Assembly (NCBI RefSeq): GCF_013204855.1
Contig: NZ_JABMKZ010000008.1
Coordinates: forward strand, 186,001-250,000
Source of the DNA: Paenibacillus alba
Lineage (GTDB): Bacteria > Bacillota > Bacilli > Paenibacillales > NBRC-103111
Reading direction: 5' to 3'
Length of the DNA: 64,000 nt
This document shows positions 8,998 through 18,900 of the stretch, piece after piece. The translations under genes were made by a program, and so were the position numbers. The notes under the pieces are model-generated. The model was not told the DNA's origin, ran no database searches, and saw only the letters and a program-made list of their open reading frames with translations. Every line of letters starts with the position of its first letter. The stretch's first letter is position 1.

Positions 8998-9070
8998 GTG
9001 AATTTAAGGATTTTTTCAAACAATTACGTCACTTGTAAGCATCAGGCATCCATAATACGATGTGTACAGG
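8998..9070 (+). promoter_or_regulatory. 73-nt promoter block A, shared with 12588-12660
   Basis: This block aligns without gaps to 12588-12660 upstream of the ABC operon. Both begin GTGAATTTAAGGATTTTTTC, then carry AATTACGT and a probable -35 (TTGTAA, 9033-9038), a 17-nt spacer and an identical -10 TACGAT (9056-9061), ending TACAGG. The conserved part sits immediately upstream of a poor -35, where an AraC-type activator would bind. The response regulator gene lies between the two copies and is the obvious candidate. Confidence 0.7.
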
Positions 9071-9129
9071 CACGGTATTGTGTTTGGATACAGCAAGTGG
9101 TTACCATTCTGGCAAAAGGGGAGCTTACA

Positions 9130-9912
9130 ATGGCACTAAACATTGATCTGAACGGCCAAGTTGCGATTATTACTGGTGCATCTGGGGGTATCGGCCTGGG
9201 GGCAGCGCGTATGCTGGCAAAAGCCGGTGCTTTTGTTGCAGCATGCGCAAGAGAAAGCAGTCCGGAGTGGAAACAATTCGAATTGGAGCAATTAGCATCA
9301 GGTAAGCCGTGTTTGTTTACTGAAATCGACATAACGGATGATAAATCAGTTAGATCTTTTGTACAGATGACTGTTCAACAATTCGGAGGTATTCATATTC
9401 TTGTTTCAAATGCAGGAGCAAATATGTTTAATGGTGCTGCTGACTGTGAGGCAGACTTGTGGCAGCGCAACATGGATCTCAATCTGAAATCCCACTGGAT
9501 GATGAGCCAATGCTGCAAGCCATATCTGGAACAAAGCGCCAGCGGCGTTATCGTGATCATGACTTCGAATCATGCCATCGCAACCATCCCAGGGTGCTTC
9601 CCATACAATGTGGCCAAGACGGCATTGACGGGCCTCGTTCGCAGCCTTGCTGTCGAATGGGGACCTTCCATTCGCACGGTTGGCATTGCCCCGGGATTTA
9701 TTGACACGCCAGGCAACGATGCCTGGTTTCAATCGTTCCCTGACCCGCAAACGGAACGAGAGCAGACTGTGCAACGGCATCCAGTCGGGCGCTTGGGTAC
9801 TCCCGAGGAGATCGGCGCCTTCTGTGCGTTCTTGGCCAGCTCGTATGCCTCATTTGCCTCGGGCTGCACCTATGTAGTGGATGGTGGTCGCACAGCGCTG
9901 CTGCAAGATTAA
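9130..9912 (+). CDS. Short-chain dehydrogenase/reductase (SDR)
   Basis: 260 residues, the usual classical SDR length. The cofactor site is TGASGGIG at 15-22, followed by SNAGA at 93-97; the catalytic residues are N118, S146 (MTSNHA), Y159 and K163 (YNVAK), and the tail has the usual VDGG. I start at ATG 9130 after GGGGAG (9118-9123), ignoring an upstream extension without features. SDRs near sugar importers often oxidise a free sugar or sugar acid. It shares its promoter block with the neighbouring ABC importer, so it probably acts on the imported sugar. Its stop overlaps the tail of the convergent response regulator gene by four bases. Confidence 0.85.
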   Translation: MALNIDLNGQVAIITGASGGIGLGAARMLAKAGAFVAACARESSPEWKQFELEQLASGKPCLFTEIDITDDKSVRSFVQMTVQQFGGIHILVSNAGANMFNGAADCEADLWQRNMDLNLKSHWMMSQCCKPYLEQSASGVIVIMTSNHAIATIPGCFPYNVAKTALTGLVRSLAVEWGPSIRTVGIAPGFIDTPGNDAWFQSFPDPQTEREQTVQRHPVGRLGTPEEIGAFCAFLASSYASFASGCTYVVDGGRTALLQD

Positions 9913-10706
9913 TGTCCTATTATGGCGACGGTGCCAAGGGTGCGGCGGTATTCAGAAGGTGTTTGCCCAACGATCATCTTAAAAATCTCATTAAAGTGGC
10001 GGAACGTTTTGTAACCGACAAGTTCTGCCACTTCATAACTTTTATACTGCAAGTCGGCAAGCAGATACTTGCTTCGCTCAATGCGCACCAAATGGATAAA
10101 ATGACTTAGGCTATGGCCCGTTTCCTCCTTGAATATTGTGCTGAAATAGGAAGAGCTCAAATGAACCTGACTTGCGATGTCGGGAACGGAGAGCTCTTTT
10201 TCGTAGTTGGCCTCAACGTACTGAACCGCCGTTAGGATCCATGGGTTGGTAGATTGAATGTCATATGTCGCGTTCCATGAGCTCTCGCCAGCAATACCTT
10301 CAGCAGTTGAATTCACCGATGCTGCTGACGTTGCAGCGGCCTTTGAAGCGCGCTCTAACGTTTCAATAATGACCGCCGGATCGCATGGCTTCAAAATGTA
10401 ATCGAGCACACCTGCCTTAATCGCCGAATAGGCATAATTGAACTCCGCATGCCCTGTTAGTAAGATGACTTTGATATGCGGCCACCTGCAGGTTATTGTA
10501 CGGCATACCTCAATGCCATCTATGCCCGGCATACGAATGTCGGAGAGTACGATGTCCGTGGTGTTTCTTTCCAACCATTCAAGCGCTTCCCCTCCGTCAG
10601 GAAAATCAGCCACGACTTGGAACGACGGCGATCGATCGATTATGCGTCGCAAACCTTCTCGGATGTTAATCTCGTCATCAATGAGGACAACTCTTGATGG
10701 TTTCAT
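9909..10706 (-). CDS. Response regulator, receiver plus AraC-type DNA-binding domain
   Basis: 265 residues. The CheY-like receiver spans 1-120 with acidic D10-D11, phosphoacceptor D56 in LSDIRMPG, T84 (LLTGH) and K106 (LKPCD). A linker rich in Ala and Ser follows, then an AraC/XylS double HTH at about 160-255 (LSVPDIASQVHLSSSYFSTI; FRHFNEIFKMIVGQTPSEYR). Its start overlaps the kinase stop by four bases (10703-10706), so the two form a cotranscribed pair. It likely activates both + strand units flanking it, which carry the same 73-nt promoter block. Confidence 0.93.
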   Translation of the reverse strand: MKPSRVVLIDDEINIREGLRRIIDRSPSFQVVADFPDGGEALEWLERNTTDIVLSDIRMPGIDGIEVCRTITCRWPHIKVILLTGHAEFNYAYSAIKAGVLDYILKPCDPAVIIETLERASKAAATSAASVNSTAEGIAGESSWNATYDIQSTNPWILTAVQYVEANYEKELSVPDIASQVHLSSSYFSTIFKEETGHSLSHFIHLVRIERSKYLLADLQYKSYEVAELVGYKTFRHFNEIFKMIVGQTPSEYRRTLGTVAIIGH

Positions 10707-12556
10707 CCTGTTGATTCATCTCCTTTACTTATCAAGCTGGGGAACGTAATCGTAATTTGAGTACCAACACTGACTTCACTCTCAATTTGCACGCCAAATG
10801 CCTCCCCGTAGTGAAGCCCAAGTCTTTCATGCACATTGAGTATCCCAAGCCCTTTGTCACTCTGTTGACCTTCCGCCGATCGTCTCTTTTTGAGCAGCAG
10901 CTTCAGCTTTTCCTCCGGAATGCCGGCCCCATCGTCAGAAATAACGAGCGTAACGATACCTTGACTCTCTGCGGCTTCAATGCGAAGCTCTTTGGCCGTT
11001 TTTTTCGGTTCAATGCCGTAAGTAATCGCGTTCTCCACGATCGGTTGAATGAGCAGACGAGGTATTTGGCAGCTGAGCAGCTCTTGCGGGACATGGATAT
11101 GGGTTTGAAAGCGCCCAGGGTATCTATATTGAATGATCGAAATATAGCGCTTGATGTGCCACAGTTCTTCTTCGAGCGTTGTCATTGAGGAATTAGGATT
11201 TAGGGCATACCTCAGCATTTGCGAAAGGTCTAGAATGACTTGCGATGTTTTGGACCCGCCTTCAGATTCCAATCCCCAGAAGATATTGTCGAGTGTGTTA
11301 TAGAGAAAGTGAGGGTTAACTTGCGCTTGCAGCGCTCGCAGCGTGGCTTTGCGCTCAAGATCCTGCTTCTCGTACACCTCTTGCACCAAGTAACGAAAAT
11401 TTTCCACCATGTAGGTAAAATGCAGGGCAAGCTGTTCGCTCTCTTGATTGAAATAATGCTGTCGGTTCACCCTCACTTTAAAATTTCCGAAAGCGACCAA
11501 TTTCATCTTCCCGATGATGTCTCGTATCGGCTTCGTTAGGAACGAAGCAAACAGTGTCGAAAATATGATCGTTGCTAGGATGAGCCCGCAGCCGACCCAA
11601 AAGCTCGTAATATAAATCTCGTTCAAACCTCGGGTTAGTTCAAGTTGTGGGGTAATCGCTACAAGCAGCCAGTGGGTATAAACATCTTCGTATGATGTGA
11701 ATATGTAGCCTTGATCGTAATAACTATGACGGTTGCGAAGCTGCTCATACATCGATGGATGGCTGGCGAACAGAGCTTTCATATGATTATGATCTTCTTC
11801 GCTCAAATGATTCATGATCGGTTCGCCGTTCTCGCTTATAAGCATCATCACCGTTGATGAAGAATTCTTATCTCTTTGGAGAATATCGGTCAGGAAATTC
11901 AAATTGATGGTATAGGTCAAGTAACCGAGGATTTCATTGGGATTGAGCAGGTTGACCACTGCCCGTGTACCGGTCAACGTGTAGGGGGTGCTGATTTGGC
12001 AAAGCTGGTCTTCCGTGATGGACCAATAGGTGGCACCTTGCAACGTTTCAGAACCACGTCGCATGGCATCCGTCATAATTTTCTGGAAGCAGATGCCTGA
12101 GGATACGGTTTCTGCGGTTATGGAATGGAGTTCCATATAAGAAATAACGTTCGTATCCACGAATGCGGTGCTTAGAGAGTCACGAATAGAGCTGAACGTA
12201 AGTGGATCCATAGCCCCATTACGCTTAGCTTCGATTAATGTTTTTTGCAGCAGCTTATTATTGATTGCCTTATTCGTCGTATCATGCGCAACCTGAAGGA
12301 TGCGCTGCAAATTCTGGTCTGTTTGATTAAGCGCCAAATTGATGTAATGGTATGAATTGTGTTCAATCACACGAGTGGATTGCCGAATCGTCGCGTACGT
12401 AATAATAACCATTGAAATGAGTACGAGCACAATCCCTCCAAGTGAGAGTTGATGCCGCAATTGCTTCCATGGCAGATATGATGAAAATAAGTTAGATATG
12501 AGAATCACCTGCTCTGCATGCGATATTTGAAAGCGCTCTAATTGTACCATTTTCAC
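10703..12556 (-). CDS. Sensor histidine kinase of the YesM/LytS-like type
   Basis: 617 residues in the longest frame. A membrane helix at about 38-58 (GGIVLVLISMVIITYATI) and a second at about 315-340 (FWVGCGLILATIIF) enclose an extracellular sensor domain. A HAMP segment, the phosphoacceptor helix with QVNPHFLYNTLDN (His near residue 415) and a HATPase_c domain (QPIVENAITYG; DDGAG; GLGILNVHERL) follow. It would sense an extracellular sugar or a transporter state and phosphorylate the paired regulator. The start is uncertain: GTG 12556 has no good ribosome binding site, and a start inside the first 35 codons would leave the first transmembrane helix intact. Confidence 0.9.
   Translation of the reverse strand: MKMVQLERFQISHAEQVILISNLFSSYLPWKQLRHQLSLGGIVLVLISMVIITYATIRQSTRVIEHNSYHYINLALNQTDQNLQRILQVAHDTTNKAINNKLLQKTLIEAKRNGAMDPLTFSSIRDSLSTAFVDTNVISYMELHSITAETVSSGICFQKIMTDAMRRGSETLQGATYWSITEDQLCQISTPYTLTGTRAVVNLLNPNEILGYLTYTINLNFLTDILQRDKNSSSTVMMLISENGEPIMNHLSEEDHNHMKALFASHPSMYEQLRNRHSYYDQGYIFTSYEDVYTHWLLVAITPQLELTRGLNEIYITSFWVGCGLILATIIFSTLFASFLTKPIRDIIGKMKLVAFGNFKVRVNRQHYFNQESEQLALHFTYMVENFRYLVQEVYEKQDLERKATLRALQAQVNPHFLYNTLDNIFWGLESEGGSKTSQVILDLSQMLRYALNPNSSMTTLEEELWHIKRYISIIQYRYPGRFQTHIHVPQELLSCQIPRLLIQPIVENAITYGIEPKKTAKELRIEAAESQGIVTLVISDDGAGIPEEKLKLLLKKRRSAEGQQSDKGLGILNVHERLGLHYGEAFGVQIESEVSVGTQITITFPSLISKGDESTG
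12528..12541. promoter_or_regulatory. cre-like box near the kinase start
   Basis: TGAAAGCGCTCTAA matches the CcpA consensus TGWAANCGNTNWCA at 13 of 14 positions. It lies inside the first codons of the longest kinase frame, or just upstream of the gene if translation starts later. That placement would give glucose repression of the two-component system. Confidence 0.4.
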
Positions 12557-12587
12557 TAATTAGACAGCAATATTCAGAAGCAAGTAC

Positions 12588-12660
12588 GTGAATTTAAGGA
12601 TTTTTTCCAAAAATTACGTTACTTGTGGGAGTCAGTCTTTCATACTACGATAAATACAGG
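12588..12660 (+). promoter_or_regulatory. 73-nt promoter block B, shared with 8998-9070
   Basis: This is the ABC operon copy of the block described at 8998: GTGAATTTAAGGATTTTTTC, AATTACGT, -35 TTGTGG (12623-12628), 17-nt spacer, -10 TACGAT (12646-12651), ending TACAGG. The upstream half is nearly invariant while the spacer has diverged, which is the pattern expected of a preserved protein-binding site. Confidence 0.7.
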
Positions 12661-12747
12661 CTTAGCATACAGCTTGAATGACAGCAATCGTTCATCGTTT
12701 TTCAAGCTTCTTGCCGTGTCATCCATATAAGGGGAGTGAATGTTTCT

Positions 12748-14055
12748 ATGAGAACTAAGAATTGGTCCAAATCGAGTATTGCCGCCATTCTCGGTTTGAT
12801 GATCGTGTCGAGCGGTTGCAGCAGCAATCCAAGCACAAGTACAACATCGGATTCAAGTAAACCAGCTGAAAGCAGTTCGGGCAATCCAGTCGTCGTCAAA
12901 GCTTGGTATCATCAATATGGCGAGAAAGAAGCCGTTGAGTTCCTCAACAACTGGACAGCGGAATTCAATAAAAGCCAGAGCAAGATCAAGCTCGAGACGA
13001 CGATCGTTGCAGGCGGAGTTGCGGACTACTATTCCAAGCTGAGTACCGCATTTGCAAGCGGAGCGGGGCCGGATTTTTTCGAAATGGATGCCTCGGACTT
13101 CTCTAAATATGTAAGCTCAGGCATCGCTGCTCCGCTGGATGATCTTATTACAGGAGATATCCGCAAAGATTTCAACGAAAAAGCACTGGCTGGAAATTCG
13201 AGCAATGGCAAATTGTATGGCATGCCTTTCATCATTGACGCGATTGGCTTGTACTACGACAAAGATGTGCTCAAGGCGGCCAATATCCAGCCTCCGAAGA
13301 CATGGGATGAGCTGCGCGATGCGGCTAAGAAGCTGACGACACCGGAACGCAAAGGCTTCACGCTTAGCCCGATTCGCGGGGGCTACCAGAACTATGAGTT
13401 CTGGCCGTTCCTGTGGGCAGCAGGCGGCAATGTACTTGACGACAGCGGCAAGAAGTCGACTTATGACAGTGACGCTACGCGCAAAGCTTTGCAATTATAT
13501 CGTGATTTGGCGAAGGATGGCTCCATTTACACGACCTTGCAGACGGATAGCTGGGATATTAACTACCTGCTCAGCGGCAAAACGGCGATGCAGCTTTCTG
13601 GTATCTGGGCTACGCCAACAATCGAAAAGTCAGGCAAGAATATCGGTTTAATGCCGTACCCAGCCGTAGATGCACAAGGCAAACAGACGTCAACACTCGG
13701 CGGCTGGAACATGATCGTGAGTTCTAAAGGTCATCAGGCAGAAGCGAAGGAAGTCATCCGCTGGTTCTGGCTTGAGGGGACGGATCGGATGGGGCAGTTC
13801 AACACCATTGGCGGTTTCCACCTTGCGCCCCGCAAATCCGTACTGGAGGCGAAGAAGGATATTTACAACAAACCGATTTACAAGGATTGGGTGGATACGG
13901 TCGTTCCATTAGGACGCAAGGATCTATCATTGCCTCCGGAAGTGGTGACCGCAACGAACGACGCCGTACAAGAAGCGCTGTTCTCGATGGACCGCAATAT
14001 TGATACGATCGTGAAAGATGCGGATAAAAAAGTGAAAGAAGCGCTCGCCAAATAA
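12748..14055 (+). CDS. Sugar ABC transporter substrate-binding lipoprotein (family 1)
   Basis: 435 residues. ATG 12748 is used; the GTG at 12736 overlaps the GGGGAG ribosome binding site. A lipoprotein signal ends at C24 (IVSSGCSSN), followed by a Ser/Thr-rich tether. The mature part has the usual extracellular solute-binding family 1 features: VVKAWYHQYGEKEAVEFLNN, then GGVADYYSKLSTAFASGAGP and FFEMDAS. It would capture an oligosaccharide outside the membrane and deliver it to the two permeases that follow. The transporter has no ATPase gene here; CUT1 importers of Firmicutes usually share one MsmK/MsmX-type ATPase encoded elsewhere. A weak hairpin lies in the 71-base gap to the first permease. 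Confidence 0.92.
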   Translation: MRTKNWSKSSIAAILGLMIVSSGCSSNPSTSTTSDSSKPAESSSGNPVVVKAWYHQYGEKEAVEFLNNWTAEFNKSQSKIKLETTIVAGGVADYYSKLSTAFASGAGPDFFEMDASDFSKYVSSGIAAPLDDLITGDIRKDFNEKALAGNSSNGKLYGMPFIIDAIGLYYDKDVLKAANIQPPKTWDELRDAAKKLTTPERKGFTLSPIRGGYQNYEFWPFLWAAGGNVLDDSGKKSTYDSDATRKALQLYRDLAKDGSIYTTLQTDSWDINYLLSGKTAMQLSGIWATPTIEKSGKNIGLMPYPAVDAQGKQTSTLGGWNMIVSSKGHQAEAKEVIRWFWLEGTDRMGQFNTIGGFHLAPRKSVLEAKKDIYNKPIYKDWVDTVVPLGRKDLSLPPEVVTATNDAVQEALFSMDRNIDTIVKDADKKVKEALAK

Positions 14056-14126
14056 ATCATCTTCAAATGCGCAAACAGGTGCGGTGACACGCCGTGCCTT
14101 GCTTGCGAAAAGAATAGAGGGATAGT

Positions 14127-15008
14127 ATGAACAAATGGGGTAGGGAGCAATGGATTGCTTATCTATTTATGTCACCAGCCGTACTGCTGCTGCTTGCGTT
14201 CGTCTTTTTTCCGTCCGGTTACGCATTCTTTGTCAGCTTACATGATTGGAACTTGCTTGGGGGAAGAAAGTTTATCGGGTTCGGCAACTATGCGCGACTT
14301 CTCAACGATACTTATTTCTGGAGATCGCTAGGGCGTTCTATCCTCTATGCGTCTATCGTAGTGCCACTCGTATTTGTTTTCTCGTTCGGTCTCGCATTGC
14401 TAGTGCGTCATATTGGGAAGTCGAGCAACTTTTTCCGGACGGTTTTCTTCTTTCCGAATCTCGTCTCTACGGTGATCAGCGTACTTATTTTCCGCTTCAT
14501 TCTGGATTCGGCTCCTTCGGGGTTGATGAACTATCTCATCGGCTTTCTGGGTTTTGAACCTGTCTCTTGGCTGGGAACGACCAGCGGTTCATGGTTCGGA
14601 CTCATCAACGTGTTTTTCTGGACCTCGATCGGCTTCTACATGCTCATCATGCTGTCAGGGCTGCTCGACATACCTGTTGATTACTATGAGGCTGCACATA
14701 TCGATGGGGCTAACAGGTGGCATTCATTCTGGCATATTACGGTGCCGCAAATGAAAAATTCGATGGTATTTGTGTTTATCGTCAACATTATTAACGCCTT
14801 CCAATATTTTGATCTGTTCCTTATTATGACGAAGGGCGGGCCGGCGAGGTCGACTGAAATTACAGTGCTTTATATTTACAATCTGGGCTTTGGTGAGTTG
14901 AGACTAGGCTATGCTTCAGCGATATCGTTCCTGCTGTTCCTGCTCGTCTTCGTGCTGACGCTTGTACAGGTGAAGTTATTCCGAGTCAATAAATCAGTGA
15001 ATCAATAG
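14127..15008 (+). CDS. Sugar ABC transporter permease (MalF/UgpA type)
   Basis: 293 residues with six likely membrane helices, beginning IAYLFMSPAVLLLLAFVFF. The cytoplasmic EAA loop that contacts the ATPase is YEAAHIDGANRWHSFWHITV, close to the family consensus, followed by the usual GGPARSTEITVLYIYN segment. The ribosome binding site is AGAGGGAT upstream of the ATG. It is the second gene of the lipoprotein-permease-permease unit and lies eight bases before the next permease. Confidence 0.93.
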   Translation: MNKWGREQWIAYLFMSPAVLLLLAFVFFPSGYAFFVSLHDWNLLGGRKFIGFGNYARLLNDTYFWRSLGRSILYASIVVPLVFVFSFGLALLVRHIGKSSNFFRTVFFFPNLVSTVISVLIFRFILDSAPSGLMNYLIGFLGFEPVSWLGTTSGSWFGLINVFFWTSIGFYMLIMLSGLLDIPVDYYEAAHIDGANRWHSFWHITVPQMKNSMVFVFIVNIINAFQYFDLFLIMTKGGPARSTEITVLYIYNLGFGELRLGYASAISFLLFLLVFVLTLVQVKLFRVNKSVNQ

Positions 15009-15016
15009 GAGAAGCT

Positions 15017-15832
15017 ATGAGACAAAAACGACCATTCTTGCATGTGATGGCAATCTTTTACACGATTGTTTCGCTGGTGCCAACGTTTTGGATGGTGTCA
15101 GGCTCGCTTAAGTCACAAAATGACTTCAATCAGTACCCGCCAAGTTTTATTCCTCAACAGATGCACTTTGAAAATTTCACGAAATTATTTAACTCTTTTC
15201 ATTTCGATGTGTACTTGAAGAATACGATCTTCGTTACCGTCGCCATCGTTCTGCTCTCCTTGCTCGTTAATTCGATGGCTGCTTATGCACTGGCAAGACT
15301 GACATTTCCGGGCCGCAATATCATCTTCTTGTTCGTGCTTGGATCTATGATGATTCCGTTCGCCACGTATATGATTCCGCTGTTCATGGTTATTCGGCAG
15401 CTCGGGTTAATCAATAATCTTTGGGGTATTGTTGTTATCGCCATCGCTCATCCCTTCTCCATTTTCTTGCTGCGGCAATTCTATATGAATTTTCCGAAAG
15501 AACTGGAAGAAGCAGGACGAATCGATGGTCTTGGACTGATAGGCATTTTCTTTCGACTCATTGTGCCTACATCGAAACCGATCTTCACCACGGTAGGACT
15601 GCTCGTTTTCATTTGGAATTGGAATAACTATGTGTGGCCGCTTATCGTAACGAATGATAAATCACTTTGGGTGCTGCAGCTTGGTATTACCAGCTTTATG
15701 AGCGAGCACTCGGCGGAATTTCAGATGGTTATGGCTGGTTCTCTAGTAGCTATCTTGCCAATTGTCGTGTTGTTCTTTTCATTACAGCGTTATCTGATTG
15801 AGGGGATTTTATCTTCGGGGATCAAAGGATAA
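15017..15832 (+). CDS. Sugar ABC transporter permease (MalG/UgpE type)
   Basis: 271 residues with six predicted membrane helices. It has the MalG-type start (FYTIVSLVPTFWMVSGSLKS), the N-terminal DFNQYPPSFIPQ segment, and the EAA loop LEEAGRIDGLGLIGIFFRLI. AGGAG lies just before the ATG. It pairs with the preceding MalF-type permease to form the membrane pore. Confidence 0.93.
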   Translation: MRQKRPFLHVMAIFYTIVSLVPTFWMVSGSLKSQNDFNQYPPSFIPQQMHFENFTKLFNSFHFDVYLKNTIFVTVAIVLLSLLVNSMAAYALARLTFPGRNIIFLFVLGSMMIPFATYMIPLFMVIRQLGLINNLWGIVVIAIAHPFSIFLLRQFYMNFPKELEEAGRIDGLGLIGIFFRLIVPTSKPIFTTVGLLVFIWNWNNYVWPLIVTNDKSLWVLQLGITSFMSEHSAEFQMVMAGSLVAILPIVVLFFSLQRYLIEGILSSGIKG

Positions 15833-15864
15833 GAACTAGCTAGAGACATTGGATTCGCAGGGAA

Positions 15865-15928
15865 AGGAGGTGAAAGTTGTATTTAAGGTCTACATGTGGC
15901 AGGTAAAATAATGAGTTTGACATGTAGA
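15865..15928 (+). promoter_or_regulatory. Possible leader ORF and inverted repeat ahead of the GH2 gene
   Basis: A near-perfect ribosome binding site AGGAGGTGA (15865-15873) precedes a TTG at 15877 that would encode a nine-residue peptide, MYLRSTCGR, ending at TAA 15904-15906. The 9-bp arms TCTACATGT (15889-15897) and ACATGTAGA (15920-15928) form an inverted repeat that starts inside this mini-ORF. This resembles a translated leader or an operator. No T run follows, so it is not a terminator. Confidence 0.35.
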
Positions 15929-15958
15929 GGGTTGTATTCAATTTGAGGAGGATGGTTA

Positions 15959-18900
15959 ATGAGAACAAAAAAAGGGTTGAGTATCTATTTAATTGTCATG
16001 ATACTTTTTACATGTTTCGTGCAATTTGCTCCCCAATCAGCTGAGGCAAATGCAGTTTGGTCAAGACCCCAGATCGTACCTATACCGACATCGGTATCCG
16101 GCGTTGCGAATCCTGTCATTAGTCTAAGTGGAACCTGGAAATTTAATATGACGACTCCGGCAAATTTTTGGCAGAACGCGGTAGATCCTTCATCATGGAG
16201 CGATATACAGGTGCCTGGTGAAGCGTATATGCAAAGTTTTAACATCATACAGAATTATGAATACCCTTACAAAAAACAGGTTAGCATTCCTTCGGATTAT
16301 AGCGGCAAGCGGGTTGTATTAAGATTTGAAGGGGTATACAGTTATGCACGGGTGTGGGTAAACGGGAATTATGTCCGAGATCATAGCGGAGGCTTCTCGG
16401 GGTGGGATGCAGATATAACCAACTATGTCACCCCAGGGCAGTCAGCTTGGATTACGGTAGGTGTTACCGACAAGTCAAATGATATATCGAATGAGGATCA
16501 ATATGCGAAGCATAATATCGGAGGCATATTGAGAGACGTTAAGCTTGTAGCTTTACCTCAGAGCTATGCAACCAGGCTTCATGCATCGACGGATTTTGAT
16601 GCAACGTATACAAATGCGACTTTGAATGTTTCAGGAAGCGTATACTTCAATGGCGCAAGTAACGCGACACTCAACTTTAACCTGAAAGATCCACAGGGGA
16701 ATAATGTTGCGATCAGTCCAAGTTCAATGAACCTCTCAGCATCGACGGCTGAAAGTACCGTAAGTATGCCTGTAGCTTCACCGCAGAAATGGGATGCGGA
16801 GCACCCTAATTTGTATACACTAACGGCAAACTTAGCTGTCGGAGGTTCTATCGTACAAACAATTACCAAAAAAATAGGCTTCAGGAAAGTCGTTAAGAGC
16901 GGTAATCAAGTGTTCGTAAACGGCAAGGAAATTAAGCTAAGAGGCGTCAATGTGCATGATATAGATCCCTTATTGGGGCGGGCAACGAATGATGCGCTTG
17001 ATGATGCGACGGTTGCCAAATTTGCCGACGGCAACATTAATTTCATTCGAACGTCGCATTATCCGCGTTCGGATGCTTTCCTTGATGCCGCTGACAAGTA
17101 CGGCGTATATGTAGAGGAAGAAAGCGCGGTAGTATGGCAGGGTGGCGAATGGGGGGCAAATCCGAATACCGTTAGTGATCCGAACTTCACTGCTAATTAT
17201 ATGAACCAGTTCTCGGAGATGCTGGAAAAGGATTTGAGTCATCCCTCCATTATCGTTTGGTCATTGGGAAATGAAACAGCTTGGGGAGCCAATTTCCAGA
17301 AAGAGCTTGATTATGCCAAAGCGGAGGACCCGACTAGGCTTACCATCGTAAGTTGGGGGAATACAGCAGCCGACATTAACAGTTCGCACTATCCCAATTA
17401 TAATGGAAATATGGCCCCGTCTGCGGCGCAGCCTACGCTGCATGACGAGTATGTTCATGTAAACGCATACAATACGGCTACGCAGCAGCGTGATCCGAAT
17501 GCCAGAAATTTTTGGGGAGAAAGCATCAAGAAATTCTGGGAAAACATGTTCCCTACCAGCGGGGCGCTCGGAGGTGCGATATGGGCTTCTACGGACGAGG
17601 TATTTCAGTCGCCAAACTCGAGTGGAGGTTATGGTGAATGGGGAATTATTGATGGCTGGAGAAGGGATAAGCCTGAATTCTGGTTGACCAAAAAGGCTTA
17701 TTCTCCCGTACGTATAACGGATGCTCCTGTCGCGAATCCAGGCAGTGGCAATACGCTGCAAATACCGATTAAGAATTGGTTTGACCATACGAATTTTAAT
17801 GAAATTTTCTTTAACTGGAGCGCAGGTTCTGATTCAGGCAGCATAACCAACCTGAACTTAGCACCCCATGGCAATGGTACACTCGTCATTCCAGCACGAA
17901 ACTGGCAGAACGGCGATATTCTAAATATTAAAGCGGTTAAGTCTTCGAAACTGTTTGATGAATACAACCTGTCTATAGGGACGCCAGTGAAAACGTTCCC
18001 AGCTGTTCAGGGGCCTGCTCCAAGTGTAACTGAAAACGCTTCGAGCATTACCGTATCCGGCTCCAACTTCAATGTCGTATTCAGTAAATCTTCGGGACAG
18101 GTAACAAGCGGAACCTATAACGGAAGCACAATTATTGTTGGCGGACCGAGAATAAATCTGGCGCCTGTCGATCTTCCAGCATGGTCACTATCCGGCATAA
18201 GCCAATCCGTGCAAGGTAACCAAGCTGTTATTAGCATTTCCGGCGCATACGGCACCATGGGTGCCAACTTCACGGTAAGTGTAGATGGCGCAGGACTCGT
18301 TACTACCGGGTATAGTCTTACCAATCCGATAGCGGGGGCGAAAGAGACTGGTGTTATCTATGATGTATCAGGTTCAGTCGATCGATTGAGCTGGGATCGG
18401 AAAGGCTTGTGGTCCGCATATCCTGCTGATCATATCGGTAGAAATACGGGAGTGGCCAATAAGATTAGCGGAAACAATGATACGTACAGAGTCAAACCTA
18501 CGTGGTCATGGTCGCAGGACATGAAGGATTTCTTCCTCTTTGGAAAGGGCGATGCCGGAGGGCGCGGCACGAATGATTTCAGAAGCCAGAAGGAATATAT
18601 CACTTATGCCTCGGCCATCATGTCTGGCTCCAATAACCGATTAAGGGCCGAATCGGACGGTACGGCAGCGGTGAGAATGGAGCTGAATAAAAATTGGATT
18701 GATGAGAGGGATTCTTCCATTAGCTACAGCGGAACATGGACAGCTTTTAGTGATGCAGGAGATTACAAAGGTACGGAAAAATACAGCAATACGGTAGGCG
18801 CCTATGCGCAATATACATTTACAGGCACAGGCATAAGCTTTATAGGACCCAAGAATAACAATTTGGGCACGGCTGATATCTATATAGACGGAACGGTTGC

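Noticed and set aside
14078-14098. Terminator between the first lipoprotein and its permease
   Set aside because: The seven-pair stem includes two G-T pairs and no T run follows; at most it is a stabilising hairpin inside the operon.
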